From Arhodomonas sp051195215 (GTDB taxonomy: Bacteria; Pseudomonadota; Gammaproteobacteria; Nitrococcales; Nitrococcaceae), in contig NZ_JBNAZM010000002.1 of the NCBI RefSeq assembly GCF_051195215.1, positions 1-64,000 on the forward strand: a DNA stretch of 64,000 bases. Direction: 5' to 3'. Below the pieces are notes generated by a model. The model was not told the DNA's origin and made no database searches. It was given only the letters and a program-made list of their open reading frames with translations. This document shows positions 8,173 to 17,460 of the stretch, one piece after another. Both the position numbers and the translations under genes were made by a program. Every line of letters begins with the position of its first letter. The stretch's first letter is position 1.

Positions 8173-8661
8173 TCACCACGGAACCAGCATGGCAATCGTT
8201 CCCGCGAGGGGCGCGAGCAGCAGGCTCACCAGCCATCGCCGCCAGACGAAGGGCCAGCCCATCATGGGCAGCTCGAATGCGAGCACGCGATGCAGGGCGA
8301 GTACCGACCACGCCGTGATCAACGCGACCATCTGCGGGGTGCCGGCGCCGGCGCGGAAGAGCACCAGCACCAGCGGGAAGGAGACGGACGGCCCCCCGGG
8401 GAGCACGCCGCCGAGCACGGATGCCGCGAGGATGCCTGTCATCCCGGAAGTGGAGCCCAGCACGGTCGCGAACCATTCCTGCGGCAGGAGCTCGGCCAGG
8501 AAGCTGGCCGCCACCAGGGCCACCGGCAGGCGCACGAGCAGCGGCCGGAGCTGGCGCCAGCCGAGTGTCCAGACCTGGCGGTGCTCCACCTCGGGGTGGC
8601 GGTGGCCGGCGAGCACCGTCACCATGAGCAGCGCGACGACAGTCAAGTAGGCGATCAGCAT
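8173..8661 (-). CDS. Half-size permease of the YraQ/ArsP type, second of a pair
   Basis: The product has 162 residues, mostly hydrophobic, with about five spans. The loop LPGGPSVSFPLVLVLFRAG matches the conserved GGP-x-x-x-FPL hairpin of the UPF0718 (YraQ/ArsP) permeases, which normally carry two such halves in one chain of about 300 residues. It starts four bases after the stop of a similar upstream gene, so the two are probably translated together and form a heterodimer. ArsP members export organoarsenicals; the cargo here is not evident. The relation to that family is by motif and is moderate. Confidence 0.65.
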   Translation of the reverse strand: MLIAYLTVVALLMVTVLAGHRHPEVEHRQVWTLGWRQLRPLLVRLPVALVAASFLAELLPQEWFATVLGSTSGMTGILAASVLGGVLPGGPSVSFPLVLVLFRAGAGTPQMVALITAWSVLALHRVLAFELPMMGWPFVWRRWLVSLLLAPLAGTIAMLVPW

Positions 8662-8665
8662 GCAC

Positions 8666-9199
8666 TCATCCGCGCATGCGCCGCATTGCCAGCGTGGCCG
8701 CCATGCCCGCGATCAATGGCAGCGGAATCGAGACCAGCAGCCGCAGGAACGCGAAGTGGGCGCCCAGGAAGGGGATTTCCCAGACCAGTACCCGCTGGAT
8801 GCCGAGCACGGACCAGGCGGTCAGGTAGGTGATGCATACGGGCATCGATGCGCCGGCTCCGCGGAGGCCGACCACGAGCGGGAACGCGGAAAACGGCCCG
8901 CCCGGCGTCAGCGCCCCGGCGGCGGTGGCGAGGATCAGGCCGCGCATGCCGCTGCCGTCGCCGAGCCAGCGCTCCGCCAGGCGCAGGGGCAACAGCCGCT
9001 GCACATAGGCGGCCATGAGCACGGCCAGCACCACCAGGGGCAGTATGGCGGCCAGCAGTCCGCCGGCGTGCCCCAGCGCCGCGGTCACCGCGTCGCCGCC
9101 GTGTTGCCACCACAGGGTGACGCCTGCAACGACGGCCACCGCCGCGAAGAACAGTGTTGTGCCGTCGGTGGCGGGAACGCGACTGTCGGGTCCGGACAT
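8666..9199 (-). CDS. Half-size permease of the YraQ/ArsP type, first of a pair
   Basis: This 177-residue membrane protein has about five spans and the loop LTPGGPFSAFPLVVGLRGAG, the same motif as in its downstream partner. Both share a TAWSVL-x-x-x-RVL-x-x-E-x-P-x-x-G segment, so they are homologous halves. The first spans are preceded by a short polar N-terminus with no signal peptide. The gene is the promoter-proximal member of a two-gene operon that converges on the GlxA-type regulator. Transport function is inferred from the fold only. Confidence 0.65.
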   Translation of the reverse strand: MSGPDSRVPATDGTTLFFAAVAVVAGVTLWWQHGGDAVTAALGHAGGLLAAILPLVVLAVLMAAYVQRLLPLRLAERWLGDGSGMRGLILATAAGALTPGGPFSAFPLVVGLRGAGASMPVCITYLTAWSVLGIQRVLVWEIPFLGAHFAFLRLLVSIPLPLIAGMAATLAMRRMRG

Positions 9200-9309
9200 G
9201 GTGTTACTCGCCCGCCCCGCTGACGGGCGATGGCTCCGTGGCGCTTTCGTGCATCGACTCTAACAGGTTGCCGGCCGCGAGGCGGATCGGGGCCGGCGTC
9301 ATCCTCCGG

Positions 9310-10734
9310 CTACTCGGCGGCCGCTACGGCATCGACCGGTTCGCGAGGCGCGCCCGCCAGGGCACGGTAAACGTCCACCATGGCCAGTGTCGCCGCCATG
9401 CGGCTACGCACGGCAGCATCGCGGGTGGTGGTGAGCGCCTGTTCCGCGTCGAGCACTTCGAAGTAGGCGATCAGGCCGCGCTCGTAGCGTGTGCGGGCCA
9501 GCTCGACGGCTTGCCGGGCGTCCTGTTCCGCCTGCCGCAATCGTCGGACCCGTTGGCGCGATCGATGGTAGCGCTCCAGGCGTGTTTCGGTCTCTTCCAG
9601 GGCGGTGAGCACCGTCTGCCGGTATTCGGCCAGCGCTTCCCGCCCGGTCGCATCGGCGGCATCGATGCGGGCGCGCACCCTGGCGCGATCGAGGAATGTC
9701 CAGTCGACTCCCAGGGCGATGCGCCGCGATTCCGCCGGACCGGAGAACAGGTCGCCGGTGTTCGCGGCGACCGAGCCCAGCAACCCGCCCAGTGTGAAGC
9801 GCGGGAACAGGTCCGCCGTCGCCACGCCGATGCGGGCCGTTGCCGCCGCCAGCCGCCGTTCGGCGGCGGCGATATCCGGGCGGCGGCGCAGGAGTTCACC
9901 GGGGCTGTCCACCGGAATGGTGGGCAGGCTGGCCGGCAGTGGTTTCCTCGGCGCCAGGGTCTCGATCAGTGCCGCCGGGGGCTGGCCGGTGAGAACGGCT
10001 ATGCGGTGCATGGCCGCGCGGATGCCCGCTTGCAGGGTGGGTAGCTCCGCACGGGTGCGTTCCAGTTGCGCCCGGGCGCGCACCCGGTCGAACGCCGTTC
10101 CGCGGCCGGCGTGGACGCGCGCATCCACGATTTCCAGGGAGGTCGCCTGCAAGGCGACGTTCTGTTCGGTCACCCTGTACTGTGCCTGCAGGCCCCGGAG
10201 CCGGAAGTAGCTGCTGGCCACCTGCCCGGTCAGGGCGACTTGCAGCGCGCCCACGTCCGCGCCGGCGGCGGCCAGCTCCGCCCGTTGCGCCTGGGTCGCC
10301 CGTCGCAGGCGGCCGAAGAAGTCCAGCTCCCACGTGGCGGCGACTCCGGTCCGGTAGGTCTCCACGCGTTCCGGGCCGGTGCCCGCGGGCGTGCGTTCCA
10401 CCGCCGCCGGATGCGTCTCGGCGGCGGTGGCGCTGGCGGTGACGCTGGGCCAGCGGTCCTGCTCGGCACTGTCGAGCAGGGCGGCAGCCCGCTCGTAGCG
10501 GGCCATTGCCCCCTTCAGGGTCTGGTTGGCGTCCAGGGTCCGGTCGATCAGCCGGGCGAGGAGGGGGTCGTCGAACCCCTGCCAGAAACGCTGCTCGGCC
10601 TGGTCGAAGTCGCCGTTGCGGTGCGCGGCATTGAAGCCCGTTGGTGCCGGGGTGGCCGGTTTTTCGTAGTCCGGCCCCACGGCACAGCCGGTCAGAATGG
10701 CCAGTGCGCCGATCGCGACCATCCGCTTATGCAT
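9310..10734 (-). CDS. RND efflux outer-membrane lipoprotein (NodT/OprM family)
   Basis: The 474-residue product has a short signal peptide ending in the lipobox LTGC, so it is lipidated at Cys17 in the outer membrane. The VGPDYEKPATPAPTGF start and two repeats of TolC-type helices (for example RTGVAATWELDFFGRLRRAT and the repeat near LGVDWTFLDRARVRARI) are typical. It forms the exit duct of a tripartite pump. The ATG at 10734 follows a GGGAGAG site and overlaps the RND pump's stop by eight bases, showing coupling. It is the last gene of the efflux operon 15263-9310. Confidence 0.92.
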   Translation of the reverse strand: MHKRMVAIGALAILTGCAVGPDYEKPATPAPTGFNAAHRNGDFDQAEQRFWQGFDDPLLARLIDRTLDANQTLKGAMARYERAAALLDSAEQDRWPSVTASATAAETHPAAVERTPAGTGPERVETYRTGVAATWELDFFGRLRRATQAQRAELAAAGADVGALQVALTGQVASSYFRLRGLQAQYRVTEQNVALQATSLEIVDARVHAGRGTAFDRVRARAQLERTRAELPTLQAGIRAAMHRIAVLTGQPPAALIETLAPRKPLPASLPTIPVDSPGELLRRRPDIAAAERRLAAATARIGVATADLFPRFTLGGLLGSVAANTGDLFSGPAESRRIALGVDWTFLDRARVRARIDAADATGREALAEYRQTVLTALEETETRLERYHRSRQRVRRLRQAEQDARQAVELARTRYERGLIAYFEVLDAEQALTTTRDAAVRSRMAATLAMVDVYRALAGAPREPVDAVAAAE

Positions 10735-13700
10735 GGTTCTCTCCCGGCTGTGGGTGGTGGGCTTCGCCTTCCATCGTGGAGGCATGGTGGCTGGCGGGCC
10801 GGCGGCCGCCGGCGAGCTTGCGCAGGGCCACGTAGAACACCGGCGTGAGGAACAGTCCGAACAGAGTCACGCCGAGCATGCCGGCGAAAACCGCTATACC
10901 GAGCGCCTGGCGAACTTCGGCACCGGCACCGGTGCCCAGCATCAGCGGCACCACCGCTGCGGTGAAGGTGATCGAGGTCATGATGATCGGGCGCAGCCGC
11001 AGGCGGCAGGCCTCCAGTGCTGCCTCCACGGTGCCCCGGCCCTGCAGCTCCAGCTCCCGGGCGAACTCCACGATCAGGATGGCGTTCTTGCAGGCCAGAG
11101 CGATCAGTACCACCAGACCCACCTGCACGAAAATGTTGTTGTCGCCACCGCCGTACCAGACGCCGATGAGCGCCGAGAGCATGCACATGGGCACGATCAG
11201 GATCACCGCCAGCGGCAGCGTCCAGCTCTCGTACAAGGCCGCCAGCACCAGGAATACCAGCAGGACCGACAGCGGGAAGACGATCAGCGCGGCATTGCTC
11301 TGGGTGGCCTGCTGGTAGCTCAGGTCGGTCCATTCGAAGGTCATGCCGTGGGGCAATGCCTGGTCACCGATGGCTCGCAATGCGTCCATCGCCTGGGCGG
11401 ATGACAGCACCGTCGGGTTGTATTCCCCGGCCAGGTCCGCCGCCGGGTAGCCGTTGTAGCGCAGCACCGGATCGGGCCCGAAGCTTTGCTGGATATCCAC
11501 CATGGAGCCGATGGGCACCATTTCGCCGTGCTCGTTGCGGGTACGCAGCCGGGCGATGTCTTCGACGCTGTCGCGGTAGGGCGCGTCCGCCTGGGCGATG
11601 ACCTGCCAGGTACGGCCGAAGCGGTTGAAGTCGTTCACGTAGGTGGAGCCGAGGTACGTCTGCAGGGTGTTGAACAACTCCGTGAGCGGCACGCCCTGGG
11701 CTTTCGCCTTGAGCCGGTCGACCTCCGCGTCCAACTGAGGCACGTTGGCCTGATAGCTGGTGATGGGGAAGCTCAGCCCCGGTGTCTGGGCCACCGCGCC
11801 CTGGAAGGCATGCACCGCTTCCTGCAGCTTACCGTAGCCACGGTTACCGCGGTCCTCGATGAACAACTGGTAGCCGGAACCGTTGCCCAGGCCGAGTATC
11901 GGCGGCGGCATGAACGAAAAGGCCATGCCCCCCTTCAGGCCGGAAATCTTGCGGTTGATCTCGGCGTTGATGGCCTTGGCGCTGGCTGTGCGCTCCTCGA
12001 AGGGGTCGAGGGGGAAGAACACCACCCCGGTGTTGGATGTGTTGGTCTGCTGCAGGGCATTGAGGCCGGGGAAGGCCACGGAATGCGCCACGCCCTCGGT
12101 GTTCATGGCGATGTCGGTGACCTGCTGCAGCAGCTCGTCGGTACGTTGCAGCGACGAGCCCTCCGGCAGTTTCACGCCGGCCATCAGGTACATCTTGTCC
12201 TGAATGGGGATGAAGCCCGGTGGCACCACCCGGAACATCACGCCGGTGGCGGCGAGCAGCAGCGCGTAGACCAGGAACACGGCTCCACGCCGGCGCAGGG
12301 TACGCGACACTGTGCCCTGATAACCTCGCGAGCTGGCGTTGAAGAAGCGGTTGAAGGGCCGGAAGATCCAGCCGAACAGCCAGTCGATAATGCGTGTCAG
12401 CCGGTCCCGGGGCGCATCATGAGCCTTGAGCAGCTTCGCCGCCAGCGCCGGTGACAGGGTCAGCGAGTTGATCGTGGATATCACCGTGGAAATGGCGATG
12501 GTCACCGCGAACTGCCGGTAGAACTGCCCGGTCACGCCGGAGAGGAACGCCATGGGCACGAACACCGCGCAGAGCACCAGGCCGATGGCGACGATGGGGC
12601 CGGAGACCTCCTTCATGGCCTGATGGGCAGCGGCCAGCGGCGTTAGCCCTTCCTCGATGTTCCGCTCCACGTTTTCCACCACCACGATGGCATCGTCCAC
12701 CACGATGCCGATGGCGAGCACCAGGCCGAACAGGGTCAGCGTGTTGATGGAGTAGCCCAGCAGATAGAGCGCCGCGAACGTGCCCACCACGGATACCGGC
12801 ACCGCCAGGAGAGGAATGATGGATGCCCGCCAGGTCTGCAGGAACAGGGTGACCACGAGCACCACCAGGAGAACCGCTTCCAGCAACGTCTTGATCACCG
12901 AGTGGATGGAGTCGCTGACGAACACCGTGGTGTCGTACACGGTGCGGTAGTCCACCCCTTCGGGGAAGCGGGTAGCGAGCTCGTCCATGGTGTCGATGAC
13001 CTGCTCGCGTATCTCCAGGGCGTTGGCACCGGGGGCCTGGAAGATACCGACGGCCACGGCGTTCTTGCCGTCGAGCTGGGCGCGCAGGGTGTAGTTGCCG
13101 GCGCCCATTTCCAGGCGCGCCACATCCGCCAGGCGGGTGATTTCGCCGTTTGCGCCGCTCTTGAGCACGATGTTGCCGAACTCTTCGGTAGTGCGCAGGC
13201 GGCCCTTGGCGTTGATCAGCGTCAGAAAGTCACTGCCGGGCATGGGCTCGGCGCCGAGCTGGCCGGCGGAGACCTGCACGTTCTGCTCGCGTATGGCGCT
13301 GACCACATCGCTGGCGGTGAGTCCGCGCGCGGCCACCTTGTCCGGGTTGAGCCAGGCGCGCATGGCGTAGTCGCCGCCGCCGAAGATCTGCGCGTCGCCC
13401 ACCCCGCGAATCCGCGCCAGCCGGTCCTTCACGTGCAACCGGGCGTAGTTGCGCAGGTAGAGGGTGTCGTAGCGGCCGTCCGGCGAGGTCAAGTGCACCA
13501 CCATCAGGAAGGTGGGGGACTGCTTCTGGGTGGTCACGCCCTGGCGGCGCACGGCCTCCGGCAGCCGCGCCAGTGCCTGACTGACCCGGTTCTGCACCCG
13601 CACGGTGGCGTCTTCGGCGTCCGTGCCGGGGCGGAAGGTCACGGTCATCCGCAGCACACCGTCGGATCCGGCCACGGACTTGAAGTACATCATGTCTTCG

Positions 13701-13921
13701 ACGCCGTTGATGGCCTCTTCCAGGGGCGTGGCTACGGTTTCGGCGATGACCTTGGGGTTGGCGCCCGGGTAGACGGTGCTCACCACCACTGACGGCGGCA
13801 CGACTTCCGGGTATTCGCTCACCGGCAGATTGGGGATGGAGATCAATCCGACGGCGAAGATGATGATGGACAGCACCGCGGCGAAAATCGGCCTGTCCAC
13901 GAAGAATCGGGAGAAATTCAT
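10727..13921 (-). CDS. RND multidrug efflux pump, inner-membrane subunit (HAE1, MexF-like)
   Basis: The protein has 1064 residues and twelve spans, with two large periplasmic domains, as in AcrB or MexF. It starts MNFSRFFVDRPIFAAVLS, as MexF relatives do. The proton-relay aspartates are visible in GIVVDDAIVVVEN (span 4), and the relay lysine in ALACKNAILIVEFARE (span 10). It drives drug/proton antiport. AGGAG about ten bases upstream supports the ATG at 13921, 24 codons inside the longer frame. The gap to the upstream fusion protein is about 150 bp, with no terminator seen. Substrates cannot be read from the sequence. Confidence 0.95.
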   Translation of the reverse strand: MNFSRFFVDRPIFAAVLSIIIFAVGLISIPNLPVSEYPEVVPPSVVVSTVYPGANPKVIAETVATPLEEAINGVEDMMYFKSVAGSDGVLRMTVTFRPGTDAEDATVRVQNRVSQALARLPEAVRRQGVTTQKQSPTFLMVVHLTSPDGRYDTLYLRNYARLHVKDRLARIRGVGDAQIFGGGDYAMRAWLNPDKVAARGLTASDVVSAIREQNVQVSAGQLGAEPMPGSDFLTLINAKGRLRTTEEFGNIVLKSGANGEITRLADVARLEMGAGNYTLRAQLDGKNAVAVGIFQAPGANALEIREQVIDTMDELATRFPEGVDYRTVYDTTVFVSDSIHSVIKTLLEAVLLVVLVVTLFLQTWRASIIPLLAVPVSVVGTFAALYLLGYSINTLTLFGLVLAIGIVVDDAIVVVENVERNIEEGLTPLAAAHQAMKEVSGPIVAIGLVLCAVFVPMAFLSGVTGQFYRQFAVTIAISTVISTINSLTLSPALAAKLLKAHDAPRDRLTRIIDWLFGWIFRPFNRFFNASSRGYQGTVSRTLRRRGAVFLVYALLLAATGVMFRVVPPGFIPIQDKMYLMAGVKLPEGSSLQRTDELLQQVTDIAMNTEGVAHSVAFPGLNALQQTNTSNTGVVFFPLDPFEERTASAKAINAEINRKISGLKGGMAFSFMPPPILGLGNGSGYQLFIEDRGNRGYGKLQEAVHAFQGAVAQTPGLSFPITSYQANVPQLDAEVDRLKAKAQGVPLTELFNTLQTYLGSTYVNDFNRFGRTWQVIAQADAPYRDSVEDIARLRTRNEHGEMVPIGSMVDIQQSFGPDPVLRYNGYPAADLAGEYNPTVLSSAQAMDALRAIGDQALPHGMTFEWTDLSYQQATQSNAALIVFPLSVLLVFLVLAALYESWTLPLAVILIVPMCMLSALIGVWYGGGDNNIFVQVGLVVLIALACKNAILIVEFARELELQGRGTVEAALEACRLRLRPIIMTSITFTAAVVPLMLGTGAGAEVRQALGIAVFAGMLGVTLFGLFLTPVFYVALRKLAGGRRPASHHASTMEGEAHHPQPGENHA

Positions 13922-14072
13922 GGCAATACGCTCCTGCGCGGCCCGGGGGAAGCCGCTGCCGCGAACGTCCTCGACGCGAGGATGAACGGGCAACGTGCCC
14001 CTGGGCCGGTTTGCCGTGGATCCGCGTTCCCTTGGTGTGCGTCAGGCGGCCGACGCCGGACGCATCGCTGGA

Positions 14073-15263
14073 TTACGGGCGGTTCGTGGCCATGGCGGTA
14101 TCGTCGACGGCCGGTTGCCCGCGCATGGCTATCTGGTTGGGGGTGACTTTCATGCCGGCACTGAAGATCTTCTGTGTGCCATTGACGATCACCCGGTCAC
14201 CGCTTTCGAGGCCCTCGCGAATCACCAGAAGGTCGTCCACCCTGTGGCCGGTGGTGACCTGGCGCCGCGCCACTTGATTGCTGTCGTCCACCACGTAGAC
14301 GTAGCGGCGGTCCTGGTCGGTGAGCACGGCCTTGCGGTTGACCAGCAGTGCCTTGTCGAGCTCGGCCACCGGCATTTCCACACGCGCGAATTGCCCGGGC
14401 TTGAAGGTGCCGTCCGGATTGGCCAGTACGGCCCGATACTGCAGTGTGCCGGTGCTGGCGTTGAGCCGGTTGTCGACGAAATCCAGCTCACCCCGGTGCG
14501 GAAAGCTTTCCTCGCCGGCCAGGCCGATCCGCACCGGGGTCGTCTTCTCCGGACCCAGCAGGGGCTGGCTGCGCATGGCGCTGGCTTCGTTGCTGTCGAA
14601 GTAGACATGCAACGGATCGACGGCCACCACGGTGGTCAGCAGGGTCTGGTCCGCCCTCGCCAGGTTGCCCTGGGTGACCAATGCACGCCCGGTACGACCG
14701 CTCACCGGTGCGGTGATCCGAGTGTACTGCAGGTCGAGCTCCGCTGTTTCCAGGGCCGCCCGGGCCGCGTTGACGCTGGCCTGTGCGCCAAGCCGTGCCG
14801 CCTGGCGGCGGTCGTATTCCTCCCGGGAGATGGCTCGGCTTTCGAGCAACTGCTTGGCACGGCTGGCTTCGGTGTCGGCGAGCTGCAGGTCGCTGCGCGC
14901 CTGCGCCAGCTCGGCCCGGGCCGCCTTTACCTTCGCCTGGTAAGGGCGTGGGTCGATCCGGAACAGCAGGTCACCGGCTTCCACCATCTCGCCTTCTTCG
15001 AACGCCACTTTGTGGACGTAGCCGCTTACCCGGGGCCGCAACTCCACGGTCTCGGATGCGTCCACGCGACCGGTGAAAGTCTCGGTCACGGTCACCGGCT
15101 CCGCCACGACACGTGCCACGTCCACTTCAGGCGGTGGCGGACTGGCCGGTTTGGCCTCGCCCTGGGCATCGCAGCCTGCCAGCAACGCCAACGAGATGAG
15201 CGAGGCGGTCAATCCCCAGACGAAACGTTTGTTACCGGCGGTTTCTCTACTGGAACCTTCCAC
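14073..15263 (-). CDS. RND efflux periplasmic adaptor lipoprotein (MexE-like)
   Basis: The 396-residue adaptor has a lipobox LLAGC near residue 30, a lipoyl/barrel-sandwich half (ETVELRPRVSGYVHKVAFEEGE, with the second half near ARVSGRTGRALV), a coiled-coil hairpin (about 100-165) and beta-barrel plus membrane-proximal domains. It links the pump to the outer-membrane duct. The start is GTG, with AGGAG nine bases ahead. It is the first gene of the operon. The leader upstream carries a MerR/SoxR-type promoter and a dyad. Confidence 0.93.
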   Translation of the reverse strand: MEGSSRETAGNKRFVWGLTASLISLALLAGCDAQGEAKPASPPPPEVDVARVVAEPVTVTETFTGRVDASETVELRPRVSGYVHKVAFEEGEMVEAGDLLFRIDPRPYQAKVKAARAELAQARSDLQLADTEASRAKQLLESRAISREEYDRRQAARLGAQASVNAARAALETAELDLQYTRITAPVSGRTGRALVTQGNLARADQTLLTTVVAVDPLHVYFDSNEASAMRSQPLLGPEKTTPVRIGLAGEESFPHRGELDFVDNRLNASTGTLQYRAVLANPDGTFKPGQFARVEMPVAELDKALLVNRKAVLTDQDRRYVYVVDDSNQVARRQVTTGHRVDDLLVIREGLESGDRVIVNGTQKIFSAGMKVTPNQIAMRGQPAVDDTAMATNRP

Positions 15264-15389
15264 GGCTTATCGCTCCTGATGTGATGAATAAAGGCCCACC
15301 TGTCTGCGGGGGTGCCAATCCATGAGCCTTTCCACAGCCGGGGACGGGCACGCCGAGGTGCGCCAGGACCCATGGATTAGCACGCTCTT

Positions 15390-15415
15390 GTCGAATGAGT
15401 CCGGCAGGACTCGAC
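15390..15415 (-). promoter_or_regulatory. Dyad in the leader of the efflux operon
   Basis: GAGTCC and GGACTC flank a four-base loop, and the arms extend outwards to GTCGA/TCGAC with a three-base bulge on one side. It sits just downstream of the predicted start point for the efflux operon, so it could be an RNA hairpin or a repressor site. Nothing else identifies it. Confidence 0.3.
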
Positions 15416-15419
15416 AGCG

Positions 15420-15450
15420 AAGGTATTTGCTCAATTAAGGTTGAGGTCAA
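15420..15450 (-). promoter_or_regulatory. SoxR/MerR-type operator-promoter of the efflux operon
   Basis: Reading the minus strand from 15450: -35 TTGACC, a 19-base spacer, then -10 TACCTT. The spacer carries CTCAA and TTGAG separated by six bases (15445-15441 and 15434-15430), the same spacing as in the E. coli soxS operator. Overlong 19-base spacers with a central dyad are the hallmark of MerR-family activation. No merR or soxR gene is in the window. The rest of 15451-15955 shows no gene; it must hold the AraC gene's promoter. Confidence 0.6.
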
Positions 15451-15955
15451 TAAGGGCCATCCCCGGTTTGCCTGTGGCAGGCGGGTAACGATCAGGCCCC
15501 ATGGGCGATTACCTTAGTCGGGCGGGGACTGGAGCCGGTAGCGCATTACTGCGCAACGCTTGCCTGATTCTGCGGGCTGGGTTCGGTGCGCCTGCTGTAG
15601 CCAGGGCAGTAAGGTGTTGCTATCGGTTTAGGGCGGTTCCGTTACCACGGCTTTCAGGCAAGCGACACCCTGGTAGGCGATGCCCGGTTGGGATGCCGTT
15701 GTCGCTGCCGCAACAGGCCAAGGGGGCGGCCGAAGGGGCGCAGCGGGCTCCGGGGCCACGGGCGAGCGCGCCGGCGATACAGTCTCGGCATCCGGCACGG
15801 GGCGTGGCCGGGCTCGGCACGGATACGCCGGAGAATTGCACGTTTCTGCGAAGTGATTGCCCGATCCTGCGCAATCGCCGGGGATGCACTACCGGTAAAG
15901 ACAGTGCTACTTATACTGCGGACGTTGTCGCGACCCGTTTGGAGGAAGGGCAGAA

Positions 15956-16912
15956 ATGACGGCTACGAACGCCTTGCCGGAACGCGAGGCCGCAAACTCG
16001 CCCCACGACCAGCTGGTTCGCCTGGTCAGTGAGTGGGTGCCGGAGTCGGGTGGGCGGACGACGGCCATTGAAGGGCTGGATCTGTATCGTTCCGATACGC
16101 CCACCCATTGCGAGTCGTCGGTTTATGAGCCGTCGATGACATTCGCCATCCAGGGGGCCAAGAGCATCCAGCTCGGTGACCGCGAGATTGTCCAGGGGCC
16201 GTTGACGTATCTGGCGAGCAACGTGTCGCTGCCGGTGTTGGGGCAGATCGTGGACGCGACGCCGGAACAGCCCGCTCTCGCGGCGAGGTTGACCGTGGAT
16301 CCGCAGGAGGTCACTGACCTGGTGCTCGCCTCCGGCGACCGGTTGCCGGCTTTCGATCCGGACGAGGCCTGTCCGGACATGGCGTGCGGGCTGTGTACCG
16401 CCCCCATGGATGATGCCATGCAGGTCGCGTTGCTGCGCTTGCTGTCACTGCTCGATACACCGGCGGATATTCCGGTGCTGGCGCCGCTTGCCCGGCGTGA
16501 GATCCTCTATCGCGCGTTGACCGGGGAAATCGGGCCGCGAATTCGCAAGTTCGCGGCCACGGATTCGCAGGTGTATCGGGTTTCCCGCGTGATCGCCACG
16601 CTCAAGGATCGCTACGCGCAGCCGTTGCGCGTCAGCGATCTCGCCGGAGAGGTCAATATGAGCGAGTCCAGCCTGTTTCACAGCTTCAAACAGGTCACTC
16701 GCATGTCACCGCTGCAGTTCCAGAAGAAGCTCCGTCTGCATGAAGCACGTCGCCTGATGCTGGCCGAGGGCCTCGAGGCGGCTGCCGCGAGTTACCGCGT
16801 GGGCTACGAGAGCCCGTCCCAGTTCAGCCGGGAATACCGTCGCCTGTTCGGCGCTCCGCCCCGGGCGGATGTCACCAAGCTGCGCGGTGGCGCCGAGCCG
16901 GCGCGGGCATGA
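15956..16912 (+). CDS. AraC-family regulator with AraC_N-type sensor domain
   Basis: The 318-residue protein has an N-terminal cupin-like AraC_N domain (about 20-180; YEPSMTFAIQGAKSIQLGD) and a C-terminal AraC helix-turn-helix pair (VSDLAGEVNMSESSLFHSFK, then YRVGYESPSQFSREYRRLFG). This architecture matches YqhC-like regulators of aldehyde or redox-linked genes. GGAGGAAGGG precedes the ATG. It is divergent from the efflux operon across about 690 bp and overlaps the next gene, so it may control either; that is inference. Confidence 0.88.
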   Translation: MTATNALPEREAANSPHDQLVRLVSEWVPESGGRTTAIEGLDLYRSDTPTHCESSVYEPSMTFAIQGAKSIQLGDREIVQGPLTYLASNVSLPVLGQIVDATPEQPALAARLTVDPQEVTDLVLASGDRLPAFDPDEACPDMACGLCTAPMDDAMQVALLRLLSLLDTPADIPVLAPLARREILYRALTGEIGPRIRKFAATDSQVYRVSRVIATLKDRYAQPLRVSDLAGEVNMSESSLFHSFKQVTRMSPLQFQKKLRLHEARRLMLAEGLEAAAASYRVGYESPSQFSREYRRLFGAPPRADVTKLRGGAEPARA

Positions 16913-16926
16913 GCGAGGAGGTCTGC

Positions 16927-17430
16927 ATGCTGACTTACGCGCGTACCATGGCGAGCTACAACCGCTGGATGAACGAGCGTCTCTACGATGCCGCGGCGTC
17001 GCTACCGGATACCGCGCGCAAGCGTGACGTGGGCGCGTTCTTCAAGTCCGTCCACGGCACGCTCAACCACTTGCTGCTGGCCGACCGGCTGTGGATGGGG
17101 CGATTCACCGGAGAACCCTATGCCGTGCGGTCGTTGGACGAGGAACTGTATGCGGATTTCGCGACGCTGCGTGCCGAGCGGGAGCGCGAGGACGAGCGGA
17201 TCATCGACTGGGTGGAGACGCTGACGCCGCAAGATCTGGACGGCGAGCTATCCTACGCCAGCGCGGTGAATCCGCGCCCCCGGCGCTATCCGCTGTGGTT
17301 CGCGGTCTCCCACTTCTTCAACCACCAGACCCATCACCGCGGGCAGGTAACCACACTGCTCACCCAGCAGGGTGGCGACCCGGGCGTCACGGACCTGATC
17401 TGGCTGCCCGAGTTCAACGCGGCAGAGTGA
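16927..17430 (+). CDS. DinB-family metal-binding protein
   Basis: The product has 167 residues with a DinB four-helix bundle. The three metal-ligand histidines are apparent in HGTLNHLLLADRLWM near the start and in HFFNHQTHHRGQ near the end, with the typical SYNRWMNERLYDAA opening. Proteins of this type include thiol-S-transferases that use bacillithiol, mycothiol or glutathione. Two starts are possible: ATG 16909, which overlaps the AraC stop, or ATG 16927 with GAGGAGG six bases upstream, which I prefer. The gene is probably cotranscribed with the AraC regulator. Confidence 0.85.
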   Translation: MLTYARTMASYNRWMNERLYDAAASLPDTARKRDVGAFFKSVHGTLNHLLLADRLWMGRFTGEPYAVRSLDEELYADFATLRAEREREDERIIDWVETLTPQDLDGELSYASAVNPRPRRYPLWFAVSHFFNHQTHHRGQVTTLLTQQGGDPGVTDLIWLPEFNAAE

Positions 17431-17460
17431 GGTGGCCGGTGGCGCGCACACGGGGTGTGC

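Noticed and set aside
9154..10848. Long open frames on the plus strand across the efflux operon (9154-10044, 10066-10848, 11486-12454, 12902-13792, 13995-15284)
   Set aside because: They are antisense to well-conserved RND, adaptor and outer-membrane genes and have the low-complexity composition of GC-rich shadow frames.
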